DNA of 64,000 nucleotides from Catalinimonas niigatensis (GTDB lineage Bacteria > Bacteroidota > Bacteroidia > Cytophagales > Cyclobacteriaceae), in the NCBI RefSeq assembly GCF_030506285.1, contig NZ_CP119422.1, positions 5,133,501 through 5,197,500 of the forward strand, in the 5' to 3' direction. Below the pieces are notes generated by a model. The model saw nothing but the letters and a program-made list of their open reading frames with translations. It made no database searches and was not told the origin of the DNA. This document shows positions 1 through 9,172 of this stretch, piece by piece. How positions within the stretch are numbered: position 1 is the stretch's first letter; each line of letters begins with the position of its first letter. Made by a program: the position numbers and the translations under genes.

Positions 1-1005
1 GGTCCTTTGGAGGGTACCAAACGCGATACCTGGGAAGGAGGTATTCGTGTGCCCACTATCGTCAGATGGCCGGGTCACGTACCAGCAGGTGCAAGTGATG
101 ATACGCCTGGCCAGTTCCACGACTGGATGCCTACCTTTGCGGAACTGGCTAATGTACCTGCACCCGCCAATACTGACGGCGTATCATTGCTACCCATACT
201 GAGTGGAAATGGCAACAGAGATCAGGGAAGGGTATATGTAGAGTACTTTCATAATGGTCCCACACGTGAATATGCTGAATTTGATCCTGTGCACCGGGAT
301 GAGCTGAGGGGAGAAATGCAGGTCATTTACCTGGATGGTTACAAAGGAGTGGGTTATAATATACAGTCTGCTGAGGATGAGTTCCGAATCTACGATACCC
401 GTGAAGACTCAGAAGAATTGAATAATCTGGCCGGAAGCAGCGAATATTTTGATGAACTACAGCAGCAAATGAAAGATCAGGTGCTGCGTGTTAGAAGACC
501 CAATTCTTCTGCTGCACGACCGTATGACAGCATTCCGGTACCTGCGCTGGCGTCCGTACAAAATTCTGCACCCGGACTACAGTATCGGTTGTTTTCAGCA
601 GAAACACCCTGGACGCCTAATACGGCCTCCTTGCAGACTGAGCCAGTCAATTCCGGTACTACTGATGCTTTTGCAGTCAGTGTAGGTAATTCAGAAGAAA
701 ATATCGTGGAGTACAGCGGATTTCTAGCAGTGCCGCAAACCGGAAAATATACTTTTTCACTACAAACAAATGGTGGGGCTGTACTTCGAATGCATGAGGC
801 AACACTGATTGATGCCGACAAACTTTATGCATCCGGCTCCGTGGTGAGTTCAGAAATTTTACTGGAAAAGGGTCAGCATCCCATTCATCTCACATATGCC
901 AAAGGCCAGGAAGGAACTCCCAGCTTAACACTGCAATGGAGTGGTCCGGGATTTGGGCAAAAAGAAATAGAAGCGGAAGCCCTGAGCCATGAAGAAATTG
1001 AATAG
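1..1005 (+). CDS. Sulfatase, C-terminal part with PA14-like domain (5' end outside window)
   Basis: The frame is open from the first base, so the true start and the catalytic Cys motif lie upstream of the window. The first residues (GPLEGTKRDTWEGGIRVP) match the late sulfatase signature that follows the substrate-binding Lys in family S1 enzymes. Sulfatase fold continues to about residue 165 of the visible part, including the usual YDT..D..E..NLA tail. From about residue 190 to 325 a second domain follows with the PA14 pattern (EYSGFLAVPQTGKYTFSLQ, then a buried G-x-HPI-x-L-x-Y strand and LQWSGPG). PA14 modules commonly bind carbohydrate, so the enzyme probably holds its glycan while removing sulfate. 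Expected to be secreted; the signal peptide is not visible. It lies 50 bp before another sulfatase on the same strand. Confidence 0.9.
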   Translation, partial: GPLEGTKRDTWEGGIRVPTIVRWPGHVPAGASDDTPGQFHDWMPTFAELANVPAPANTDGVSLLPILSGNGNRDQGRVYVEYFHNGPTREYAEFDPVHRDELRGEMQVIYLDGYKGVGYNIQSAEDEFRIYDTREDSEELNNLAGSSEYFDELQQQMKDQVLRVRRPNSSAARPYDSIPVPALASVQNSAPGLQYRLFSAETPWTPNTASLQTEPVNSGTTDAFAVSVGNSEENIVEYSGFLAVPQTGKYTFSLQTNGGAVLRMHEATLIDADKLYASGSVVSSEILLEKGQHPIHLTYAKGQEGTPSLTLQWSGPGFGQKEIEAEALSHEEIE

Positions 1006-1055
1006 TAAGCTTGAAAATGGACTGATGAAAAACGCTGAAAGGAGAGCTTAAGACA

Positions 1056-2504
1056 ATGAGTTTCAAAAAAATAATAGTACAGAGTGTGGTGATGTTTGGC
1101 TTTTTTGCCACAACTGATCATACCTCCTTTGCTCAGTCAGTTCTAAAACCCAATGTCATCTACATCAACGTGGACGATCTGGGTTACAAAGACCTGGGTT
1201 TTATGGGTAGTGCCTATTATGAAACTCCCAACCTGAATGAGTTAGCCAGCGAGGGTATGGTGTTTACACAGGCTTACGCAGCAGCCTCCAATTGTGCGCC
1301 CAGCCGTGCCTGCCTCATGTCGGGTCTCAACACCCCCAGGCACGGCATTTATACTGTGGCAAATTCTGATAGGGGGGAGGTCAGGGTGAGAAAAATTATC
1401 CCAGTTCCCAACCAAACTGTACTCAATGATACCATATACACCCTGGCTGAGATGTTCCGTGATCAGGGTTATGTGACTGCAACTATTGGTAAATGGCATC
1501 TGGGCGATGATCCCACCACCCAGGGCTTTGAAGCCAACGTAGGGGGTAGTGATAGAGGCAGTCCGGGTAAGGATGGTTATTTTAGCCCCTACAATCTGGC
1601 ACATCTGAATGATGGTCCAGAAGGAGAATACCTGACTGATCGTCTGACCACGGAAGCCATTTCTTTTTTGCAGGCGCATCAGGATACTTCTTTCTTCTTA
1701 TATCTTCCTTTTTATACCGTGCATACTCCGATCATGGGGAAAGCTGCTCTGGTAGAAAAATTTAAGAATAAGAAGACAGGCCTCGGGCAGGATAATCCGG
1801 AATATGCAGCTATGGTTGCTTCTTTGGATGAAAATGTCGGCCGTCTGCTCAGCGAATTAGAACGTCTTGGATTAAAAAATAATACCCTGATCATCTTTAC
1901 TTCCGACAATGGCGGCATACGGGATATTTCCTTCCAGGATCCGTTGAGGGCGGGCAAAGGTTCTTACTATGAAGGGGGCATTCGCGTACCTTTAGTAGTG
2001 CGTTGGCCAGGCATTGTAAAAGCAGGTAGTCAGTGTGAAGAGCCAGTGACTAACCTGGATTTTTTTCCGACCCTTCAGAGTGTCATAGGAGCTCCAAAAA
2101 CCTCTACGACCTTGGATGGAGAGGATATCTTATCTTTGCTGGAAGGTAGAACTATGCCTGAACGCACATTATTCTGGTACTTTCCAATCTATCTGCAAGC
2201 TTATGAGCCAGCAGAAGATGGCGGTCGTGACCCTTTGTTCAGAACCCGTCCCGGTGCAGTGGTACGGCAAGGGGACTGGAAGCTTCATATTTATTTTGAA
2301 GACAAGGGTCTGGAACTGTATAACTTAAAAGAAGATGTAGAAGAGACGCATAACCTGGCCAGGGAAAATCCTGAAAAAGCGAACACATTGTACAATGTAT
2401 TGCAAAGTTGGCTGGAAACGACGCAAGCCCCCATTCCAGGGGAACTGAACCCTGAATATGATGCGGTGTATGAAAGAAAGCAGTTGGAATTATACGATAG
2501 ATAA
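1056..2504 (+). CDS. Secreted family S1 sulfatase (Cys-type)
   Basis: Formylglycine-dependent sulfatase that should hydrolyse sulfate esters of a glycan. A signal peptide ends near residue 26 (SFAQ/S). The metal-binding pair is D40-D41 in NVDDLGY. The maturation motif is C80-A-P-S-R84, in which C80 must be oxidised to formylglycine. GKWHLG (145-150), H223 in VHTP, D284-N285 in TSDNGG and the late RAGKGSYYEGGIRVP segment complete the active site. The 482-residue length is normal for a complete enzyme. It sits 50 bp after the partial sulfatase and probably shares its transcript. Substrate position cannot be read from sequence; S1 subfamily assignment needs a profile search. Confidence 0.93.
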   Translation: MSFKKIIVQSVVMFGFFATTDHTSFAQSVLKPNVIYINVDDLGYKDLGFMGSAYYETPNLNELASEGMVFTQAYAAASNCAPSRACLMSGLNTPRHGIYTVANSDRGEVRVRKIIPVPNQTVLNDTIYTLAEMFRDQGYVTATIGKWHLGDDPTTQGFEANVGGSDRGSPGKDGYFSPYNLAHLNDGPEGEYLTDRLTTEAISFLQAHQDTSFFLYLPFYTVHTPIMGKAALVEKFKNKKTGLGQDNPEYAAMVASLDENVGRLLSELERLGLKNNTLIIFTSDNGGIRDISFQDPLRAGKGSYYEGGIRVPLVVRWPGIVKAGSQCEEPVTNLDFFPTLQSVIGAPKTSTTLDGEDILSLLEGRTMPERTLFWYFPIYLQAYEPAEDGGRDPLFRTRPGAVVRQGDWKLHIYFEDKGLELYNLKEDVEETHNLARENPEKANTLYNVLQSWLETTQAPIPGELNPEYDAVYERKQLELYDR

Positions 2505-2647
2505 AAGCTTTGGAAGATATATTGGATGGCAATGTGGTAGATCCCTTCAGCCGCTGGTTTGTGACCAAAAAGAACTTTCGGGAAGAAGATTATCAATGGC
2601 CAATACCGCAGGGAGAAATCAATATAAATCCTAATTTAGCTAATTAA
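2501..2647 (+). pseudogene. Relic of a SusD/RagB C-terminus
   Basis: Immediately after the sulfatase stop, in another frame, 48 codons read through to a TAA at 2645. The translation contains FVTKKNFREEDYQ and then WPIPQGEININPNL, the hallmark C-terminal tail of SusD/RagB glycan-binding lipoproteins (W/YPIPQ-x-EI-x-x-NPNL). There is no start codon context, and the frame is closed by TAG at 2498. The rest of a SusD gene (about 450 codons) is missing. I infer that a susD gene once ended here and that its body was lost or replaced by recombination. Confidence 0.6.
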
Positions 2648-2712
2648 GTAAAAGTGGTGTTTGTAAAGTAATTTATGGACACTACAAAGTTTTTAATCCT
2701 ACTCAACTTTTT

Positions 2713-4269
2713 ATGAAGCTACTGACACAATGGCGCGCTCTTTTTTTATCTATCTTGTTTTGGAGTTGTACCACTGAACCTGATACTGCAACAAATACTG
2801 AAATCACCGAAGATACCCCGAATATAATAGTGATTTATATGGATGATCTGGGCTATGGCGATGTAAGTGCCTACGGTGCCACAGAAATATCCACTCCCAA
2901 CATGGACAAGATTATCAATGGAGGCGTTCGTTTTACCCAGGGCTATGCTTCTTCTGCCACCTGCACGCCAAGTCGCTATGCCTTACTCACGGGAGTCTAT
3001 CCCTGGAGAAATAAAGACGCGAAAATACTACCGGGCACGGCTCCTCTTGTCATTGATACGGCTCAACTCACCCTTCCCAAAATGCTGAAAAGCCAGGGAT
3101 ACCAGACGGGAATCGTAGGGAAGTGGCACCTAGGCTTGGGTAGTGGCAACGTCAATTGGAATGAGCATGTATCTCCCGGCCCTAATGAAGTAGGCTTTGA
3201 CTATAGTTATATTCTTGCTGCCACCCAGGACAGGGTACCTACTGTTTATATAGAAAATGGTGATGTAGTAGGACTGGATCTTAATGATCCTATTGAGGTG
3301 AGTTATCAGGAAAACTTTGAAGGTGAACCCACCGGTAAGGATAATCCTGAATTGCTGACCATGAGATGGCATCATGGGCACAATAACAGCATTGTCAACG
3401 GAATCCCCCGGATTGGTTTCATGAGAGGGGGTGAGGCAGCGAAGTGGAGTGATGTAGATATGGCGGATCATTTTCTTGAGAAGGCTCAGGAATATGTAAA
3501 AACCCATAAAGAAGAGCCATTCTTTTTATACTATGCGTTGCAGCAACCGCACGTGCCCCGTACACCCAATCCTCGTTTTGTGGGCAGTTCAGGGATGGGT
3601 CCCAGGGGAGATGCCATCCTGGAAGCAGACTGGTGCATTGGCGAGTTTGTAAAAACACTGGAGGAAGAAGGTTTGATGGAAAAGACCCTGATCATTTTTT
3701 CCAGCGACAATGGCCCCGTACTCAACGATGGCTATTATGATGAAGCAGTGGAAAAGCTGGGAGCGCATACACCCGCCGGTACGCTCAGAGGAGGTAAGTA
3801 CAGCCTTTTTGAAGCAGGAACCAGAGTTCCTTTTGCTACTTACTGGCAAGGTACCATTGAGCCTCAGGTGTCTGATGCTTTGGTATGCCAGCTTGACTTG
3901 CTTTCTTCTATGGCAGCACTGGTGGGAAGTGATCAGCAGGCAAGAGATAGTGAAAACTTGCTTGAGGTATTTTTAGGGAGAAGTGAAACAGGCAGAGAAC
4001 AACTCGTGCTGGAAGCCACTTCACGTACCGCTTTTCGTCAGGGCAGCTGGGTGATGATTCCTCCTTATCAGGGACCGGCAGTGAATGAGCAGGTGGACAT
4101 TGAACTGGGCAATGATGATGAGTACCAGCTATACAATTTGGCAGATGACATAGGCCAGCAAAATAACCTCGCCAGTGCTCAGCCGGAAAAGCTGGAGGAG
4201 ATGATGCAGGATTTTGAGCAGATACGGGGCGATGCTGCCGAAGGAATAGAAGATTTAGAGCTAAAGTAG
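2713..4269 (+). CDS. Sulfatase lipoprotein (Cys-type, arylsulfatase-like)
   Basis: Family S1 sulfatase anchored as a lipoprotein: the hydrophobic signal ends in the lipobox FWS-C19. Metal ligands D44-D45 sit in YMDDLGYGD. The formylglycine motif is C84-T-P-S-R88, GKWHLG is at 136-141, HVPRTP and SSDNGP follow, and GGKYSLFEAGTRVP holds the late Lys. At 518 residues it is full length. It has a long insert between GKWHLG and the HxxH region, as seen in several exo-acting glycan sulfatases. The gene follows the SusD relic and precedes the PhoD-like gene by 85 bp on the same strand. Substrate is unknown; co-location suggests the same sulfated glycan as its neighbours. Confidence 0.93.
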   Translation: MKLLTQWRALFLSILFWSCTTEPDTATNTEITEDTPNIIVIYMDDLGYGDVSAYGATEISTPNMDKIINGGVRFTQGYASSATCTPSRYALLTGVYPWRNKDAKILPGTAPLVIDTAQLTLPKMLKSQGYQTGIVGKWHLGLGSGNVNWNEHVSPGPNEVGFDYSYILAATQDRVPTVYIENGDVVGLDLNDPIEVSYQENFEGEPTGKDNPELLTMRWHHGHNNSIVNGIPRIGFMRGGEAAKWSDVDMADHFLEKAQEYVKTHKEEPFFLYYALQQPHVPRTPNPRFVGSSGMGPRGDAILEADWCIGEFVKTLEEEGLMEKTLIIFSSDNGPVLNDGYYDEAVEKLGAHTPAGTLRGGKYSLFEAGTRVPFATYWQGTIEPQVSDALVCQLDLLSSMAALVGSDQQARDSENLLEVFLGRSETGREQLVLEATSRTAFRQGSWVMIPPYQGPAVNEQVDIELGNDDEYQLYNLADDIGQQNNLASAQPEKLEEMMQDFEQIRGDAAEGIEDLELK

Positions 4270-4354
4270 ATTTTTAAAGAGTAAAAGAGGTGCAGCGTCT
4301 CATGAAAAATTAAATAAGAGAATTAAGCTTTTATCAAAACAAACAACCTGAGCT

Positions 4355-6964
4355 ATGGATAGAAGAGAAGCGGTCAAAGCCATTGCCATCAGCACCGTCA
4401 CACCTAAGGTTTTCCTGCAAGGCCAAACTGCTCAGCAGCCTGTTATAGATCAAGACCTTGCTCAAAAAGCAGCTTTTCAAAGTAGCTGGCAAAACTGGCC
4501 CGATATGGAATGGGTAGGCCCCGAATACTGGGGCAACCGCCTGCAGGACTGGCAAATCCGTGATAGCAAAGCCGTGTGCGATGTAAGCAGCAACAACAGA
4601 ACCTTGCATTGCCTGAGCTGCCAGTTGTCTGATCAGCAAGGTGGCTTTGAGACGCGTGTGGAGGTGGAACTGCTCAACCCTCAAGCTTCTGCACAACATT
4701 ATGTCGGCTTCAGGCTGGGAGCCAAAGGGAAATTTGATGACTATCGCTCGGCAGCAGTCTTTGGTAAGGGACTGGATGCAGGAATTACTACTGAGGGCGT
4801 ACTATTTATTGGTGAAACACAGGGAACCCAGAAAGTAGATGTCAGCCAGCCTGTTGATTTAAGACTGCTAGCTACTCCAGAAAATGGAAATTATAAGCTC
4901 AAACTATCTGCTTTGGGAAGCAAGGGCCAAACTTTAGCCGAATTCAGTACAACCAGTATTTCCAATGACATACTCAGGGGTAATATCGCTTTGGTCTCAC
5001 ATTTTACAGACCAAGAAGAAAATAGTACGCAGCCTTCTGTGGCTTTTGGGAACTGGGAAATCAGTGGAGAAAAAGTAAACCATCAGCCTCAACAGACCTT
5101 TGGACCTATCTGCTTTGCCCAGTATACTTTGCATGATCAGACCCTCAAACTCACGGCCCAGTTGGCTCCCGTAGAGGCTATTCCAGAACATCGCATTGTA
5201 ATGCAAATACAGCAGGACAACCAGTGGAAAACGTTGCAGGAAAGAGCCATTGATCCTATGGGAAGAACGGCTCAGTTTCGGATAGAAAACTGGAAGCATC
5301 AGCAGGCAGTGCCCTATCGGGTATTGCTGGAACTTCCTTTGAAAAATGGTAAACAAACCTATAGTTATGAAGGAACGATTGCCAAAGAACCTACCGATGC
5401 TGCACAGGTGAAAATGGCTGTGTTCAGTTGCAATGGAGATTTTGGCTTTCCTGACAATGAAGTGTCGCTGCACGTTAACAAACACAAACCCGACTTGGCG
5501 GTATTCCTGGGCGATCAGTTTTACGAAAGCACCGGTGGTTTTGGCATACAGACCAGTCCGATGGAAAAAGCCAGCCTGGATTATCTGCGCAAGTGGTATA
5601 TGTTTGGCTGGTCGTACCGGGATATTTTCAAAGACATTCCCTCTGCCTGCATTCCCGATGACCATGATGTGTACCATGGCAATGTGTGGGGCGAAGCCGG
5701 CAAGCATGCGCCTACCGATGAAGGATGGACCTATGTAGCCCAGGATCAGGGCGGTTATAAAATGCCTCCCGAGTGGGTCAACATGGTACAGCGTACCCAG
5801 ACAGGCCATCTGCCTGATCCTTATGATCCTACTCCGGTAAAACAGGGAATTGGAGTCTATTATACGAATTGGAATTATGGTGGAATCAGTATGGCGATAC
5901 TGGAAGACCGCAAGTTTAAATCAGCCCCCAAGAACGTACTACCTGAAGCAGCCAAGGTTACCAATGGCTTCATCCAGAATCCTGAGTTTAATATCCAGGC
6001 TCACTATGAGGTTGACGCAGACTTGCTGGGAGAGCGTCAGCTTGCTTTCCTGAAAGACTGGTCAACCAACTGGAATAAAGGAACTGAAATGAAAGCTGTA
6101 CTTTCTCAAACCAATTTTTGTACGGTAGCCACTCTTCCGAAAGGCAGCATCATAGACAGCATTGTCCCCAGGCTCCCAATGCCTGAGCTGGGAGAGTACG
6201 TAGCTGGAGATGCCCCGACTACGGATATGGATTCCAATGGCTGGCCGCAGAAAGGCAGAGATGAAGCCTTACGCATCATCAGAAAATGCTTTGCTTTGCA
6301 CATTGCCGGAGATCAGCATCTGGCCAGTACGGTACACTATGGCATAGATGAATTTGGAGATGCAGGCTATGCCTTTGCCGGTCCGGCCCTGAACAACATC
6401 TTTCCCCGCCGCTGGTGGCCTCCGGTGGATGCTTCTCATCAATCCTTACCAGGACAGCCTACATATACCGGCAACTTTAAGGATGGCTTTGGTAACCTGA
6501 TGACCGTACACGCTGTGGCCAATCCCCGGCAGAGTCACCGGGAGCCAGCCATCATCTACGACCGAGCTACCGGTTATGGCATAGTGACGTTTAACAAGGA
6601 GGATAGGACGATAAAAATAGAGTGCTGGCCCCGCTACGTTGATCCGGAAAAAGAGCCTGAAGGGCAGTATCTGGGCTGGCCCATAACCATCAGACAAGAG
6701 GATAATTACAGTCGCAAAGCAGTTGCTTATCTGGATGAACTACAGATAGAAGGCGTGAAAAATCCATTGCTGGAAGTGATCAATGAGCAAAATGATGAAA
6801 CTGAGTACATGCTCAGAATCAAAGGAAATAATTTTCAACCGCATGTCTTTGCCACCGGAAATTATTCAGTCAGAATCAGCCATCCTGAGTCAGGAAAAGA
6901 GAAGTTGCTCACCGGAATCAAAGCTGAACCTAATATCAAAAAAATAAGAAAAGTGACGATCTAA
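4355..6964 (+). CDS. PhoD-like metallophosphatase with N-terminal LamG-like domain
   Basis: Large (869 residues) member of the PhoD/alkaline phosphatase D metallophosphoesterase group. The metal-binding motifs are present in order: FSCNGDFG near 357, FLGDQFYE (384-391), IPDDHDVYHGN (433-443) and, near the C-terminus, HIAGDQHLAST. Before the phosphatase core, residues about 45-240 look like a concanavalin/LamG-type beta-sandwich. The N-terminus has MDRREAVKAIAIS, a weak twin-arginine-like start, so export through Tat is possible; PhoD enzymes are usually Tat substrates. It lies inside a run of sulfatases, so it may remove phosphate esters or diesters from the same polymer or simply scavenge phosphate. 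Which of these is right cannot be told from sequence. Confidence 0.85.
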   Translation: MDRREAVKAIAISTVTPKVFLQGQTAQQPVIDQDLAQKAAFQSSWQNWPDMEWVGPEYWGNRLQDWQIRDSKAVCDVSSNNRTLHCLSCQLSDQQGGFETRVEVELLNPQASAQHYVGFRLGAKGKFDDYRSAAVFGKGLDAGITTEGVLFIGETQGTQKVDVSQPVDLRLLATPENGNYKLKLSALGSKGQTLAEFSTTSISNDILRGNIALVSHFTDQEENSTQPSVAFGNWEISGEKVNHQPQQTFGPICFAQYTLHDQTLKLTAQLAPVEAIPEHRIVMQIQQDNQWKTLQERAIDPMGRTAQFRIENWKHQQAVPYRVLLELPLKNGKQTYSYEGTIAKEPTDAAQVKMAVFSCNGDFGFPDNEVSLHVNKHKPDLAVFLGDQFYESTGGFGIQTSPMEKASLDYLRKWYMFGWSYRDIFKDIPSACIPDDHDVYHGNVWGEAGKHAPTDEGWTYVAQDQGGYKMPPEWVNMVQRTQTGHLPDPYDPTPVKQGIGVYYTNWNYGGISMAILEDRKFKSAPKNVLPEAAKVTNGFIQNPEFNIQAHYEVDADLLGERQLAFLKDWSTNWNKGTEMKAVLSQTNFCTVATLPKGSIIDSIVPRLPMPELGEYVAGDAPTTDMDSNGWPQKGRDEALRIIRKCFALHIAGDQHLASTVHYGIDEFGDAGYAFAGPALNNIFPRRWWPPVDASHQSLPGQPTYTGNFKDGFGNLMTVHAVANPRQSHREPAIIYDRATGYGIVTFNKEDRTIKIECWPRYVDPEKEPEGQYLGWPITIRQEDNYSRKAVAYLDELQIEGVKNPLLEVINEQNDETEYMLRIKGNNFQPHVFATGNYSVRISHPESGKEKLLTGIKAEPNIKKIRKVTI

Positions 6965-7058
6965 GAAGGATCTCTAATCCGATATCAGTAACTGTAATCA
7001 AAACTGATGTACAATTATTTTGTAATCAATTACAAGTCATGATAATATCCATATTCCC

Positions 7059-8945
7059 ATGAAGTTTACAGCCTTTTTTATTCTGTGTGTTTTTATTTAC
7101 AGCTTATCACAAGCGCAGCAGCCCAACATATTATGGATTACGATAGAGGATACATCACCCCAGTTTATAGGCTGCTATGGCAATGCAGCTGCCAGCACTC
7201 CGGTTATTGATCAACTGGCAGCAGAGGGCATTCGCTTTACCAATGCCTTTTCTACCGGCACAGTATGTTCACCGAGTCGTACGGCCATCATCACTGGAGT
7301 AAAGACCTACAGAACAGGCACCGGCAACCACCGCAGCAAATATCCCATACCTGAATCCATCAAAGGCTTTCCTTACTACATGCAGCAGCAGGGCTACTAT
7401 GTGACCAACAACAGCAAAACAGACTACAATGTCAAAGATGAAAAGGCGTTTATAGAAGAAGCTTGGGATGAAAGTTCCAATGAAGCGGGTTGGTGGGACA
7501 GGAAACTCGGGCAGCCTTTCTTTGCAGTTTTCAACTACAATGACTCCCACCAGTCGCGCACCATGACGCATTCTTATGAATGGTATACACAGGAAGTATT
7601 AGCCAAACTACCAGCAGAGGATCGTATTGGAGAAAATGATTTTGAGATGCCTCCTTTTTATCAGGATAGTCCTGAGATGAGAAAGCAGTTGGCCAGAGTA
7701 TACAATAGCATCAAGCTCACTGATCTTAAGATAGGTGAACTGCTGACACGATTGAAAAAAGATCAGCTGATGGACAGTACCATCATCTTCTTTTATGCCG
7801 ATCATGGAGAGGGGATACCCAGAGGAAAAACCAATGGAATTAATCTAGGTTATCGTGTGCCTTTTGTGGTCTGGTTTCCACCCATGTATCAGCATCTCTC
7901 TCCCTGGGGAACAGCGGTAGTCACTGACGAACTCATAAGTTTTGAAGACCTGGCACCCAGTATGATCAGTCTGGCAGGTGCTAAAATACCTGAATACCTG
8001 AAAGGAAGGGTAATGATAGGAAAAGAAAGAGATAAGCCGGTAGACAAGCTGTTCCTCTCATCCGACCGTTCCGATAACGGCATTGATATGGTAAGAACGG
8101 TAACAGACGGCAAGTATGTGTATTCTCGTAATTTTATGCCCTTTATGCCAGAGCTAAAATACATCAGGTACATGGAAATAGGAGAGATCAAACAAGTGAT
8201 GCGAAAAGATGAAGCAGCCAATAAACTTAATTCATTGCAGCAAAGTCTGTTTGAGCCCCGTCCCGCTGAGTATCTGTATGATATAGAAAATGATCTGTGG
8301 GAAACGCAGAATCTAATAGACGATGCTGCCATGCAGCCTTTATTGGAAAAATGGCGCACAGCATTAAAGGATGAAGTATTATCTTCCAGAGATGTGCTGT
8401 TTCTGCCAGGGTATGCATTAGGCCTGATCTCTGAAAACATCACTCCTTATGAGTTTCGGCTTGATAAAAAGCAGTACCCAATCAAAGAAATATATGCTGC
8501 GGCATCTTTATCAGGCAAAAGAACAGAGGAGGTAGCGAGCCAACAAGTCAAGCTTTTGCAGAGCCCTGACAAAATCATTCGCTACTGGGCCATCACAGGA
8601 TTGAGGTCGCAAAGCAAGGCTTTACTTAAACCCTATCAGGATCAACTGATCAAAGCGATGCAGGATGATTATCCTCCGGTTGGGCTTACAGCCTCAGCAA
8701 TTTCTTATGATGTATTCAGGAATAAAGATGCTGAGGAAAAGCTTAAGCAGTATATCAGGCATGAGAACAAGGATCTGGCGTTGATGGCTATCAATTATCT
8801 ATTGTATGTTCAAGATCCCACACCTTTTACAACATACATACAGCAGGTCTATCAAAGTGAAGAGAGCAATTATGAAGTATCCGCTGCCAGTAAGGACTTC
8901 CTGGGAAAATTAGGTCTAATTCCCAATGATTTTGAGAATAGGTAA
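7059..8945 (+). CDS. Secreted sulfatase, sulfamidase-like, with helical-repeat tail
   Basis: Sulfatase with signal peptide cleaved near residue 20 (LSQAQ). The metal pair is E30-D31 (TIEDTSP) rather than the common DD, as in the N-sulphoglucosamine sulfohydrolase-like S1 subgroup. The maturation motif is C70-S-P-S-R74. ADHGEGIPRGK gives the DHG metal site and following Lys. The sulfatase fold ends near residue 470. The last 150 residues are helical with HEAT-like spacing (RYWAITGLR, VGLTASAIS, LALMAINYLL), a tail seen on several members of this subgroup. It is the last gene of the left + strand run, 94 bp after the PhoD-like gene, and faces a convergent sulfatase across a terminator. Confidence 0.9.
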   Translation: MKFTAFFILCVFIYSLSQAQQPNILWITIEDTSPQFIGCYGNAAASTPVIDQLAAEGIRFTNAFSTGTVCSPSRTAIITGVKTYRTGTGNHRSKYPIPESIKGFPYYMQQQGYYVTNNSKTDYNVKDEKAFIEEAWDESSNEAGWWDRKLGQPFFAVFNYNDSHQSRTMTHSYEWYTQEVLAKLPAEDRIGENDFEMPPFYQDSPEMRKQLARVYNSIKLTDLKIGELLTRLKKDQLMDSTIIFFYADHGEGIPRGKTNGINLGYRVPFVVWFPPMYQHLSPWGTAVVTDELISFEDLAPSMISLAGAKIPEYLKGRVMIGKERDKPVDKLFLSSDRSDNGIDMVRTVTDGKYVYSRNFMPFMPELKYIRYMEIGEIKQVMRKDEAANKLNSLQQSLFEPRPAEYLYDIENDLWETQNLIDDAAMQPLLEKWRTALKDEVLSSRDVLFLPGYALGLISENITPYEFRLDKKQYPIKEIYAAASLSGKRTEEVASQQVKLLQSPDKIIRYWAITGLRSQSKALLKPYQDQLIKAMQDDYPPVGLTASAISYDVFRNKDAEEKLKQYIRHENKDLALMAINYLLYVQDPTPFTTYIQQVYQSEESNYEVSAASKDFLGKLGLIPNDFENR

Positions 8946-8978
8946 GCCGCACCATCGGGTAAAGTAGCCTTGTAAAAA

Positions 8979-8990
8979 TGGTGCGCACCA
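8979..8990. repeat. 12-bp perfect palindrome between convergent genes
   Basis: TGGTGCGCACCA is a perfect palindrome. A copy of its half, GCACCAT at 8949-8955, can also pair with ATGGTGC at 8978-8984. It lies just before the terminator at 9011. It may be part of the transcript-end structure. Confidence 0.4.
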
Positions 8991-9010
8991 AAATAAGGGA
9001 TATACCTTTT

Positions 9011-9040
9011 AAAGCTAAAAAATAAGAGTTTTAGCTTTTT
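9011..9040. terminator. Intrinsic terminator between convergent sulfatase genes
   Basis: A 10-bp stem AAAGCTAAAA / TTTTAGCTTT with an 8-nt loop is flanked by A and T runs, so it could stop transcripts from both sides: the + strand sulfatase ending at 8945 and the - strand sulfatase ending at 9173. Confidence 0.6.
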
Positions 9041-9172
9041 GTAACTTTTGAAAATCAAATTCAAAAACTACGTTTATCACTACAGCCATGCATGAAATTT
9101 GGTGTGGAAGCCTTATCTATGAATAGATCAAAAGCTTAAACTGCGCTCAGCAGCAAATTTCCAGGAAGTACA

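Noticed and set aside
2400-2720. Possible insertion-sequence scar at the SusD relic
   Set aside because: No terminal inverted repeats, target duplication or transposase trace could be seen around 2501-2712.
4997-5809. Open frame of 270 codons on the - strand
   Set aside because: Lies opposite the PhoD-like gene and has no family features.
7020-7035. Near-palindrome with TTGTAAT and ATTACAA arms before the sulfatase at 7059
   Set aside because: Short and AT-rich with only a partial promoter-like context; too weak to call an operator.
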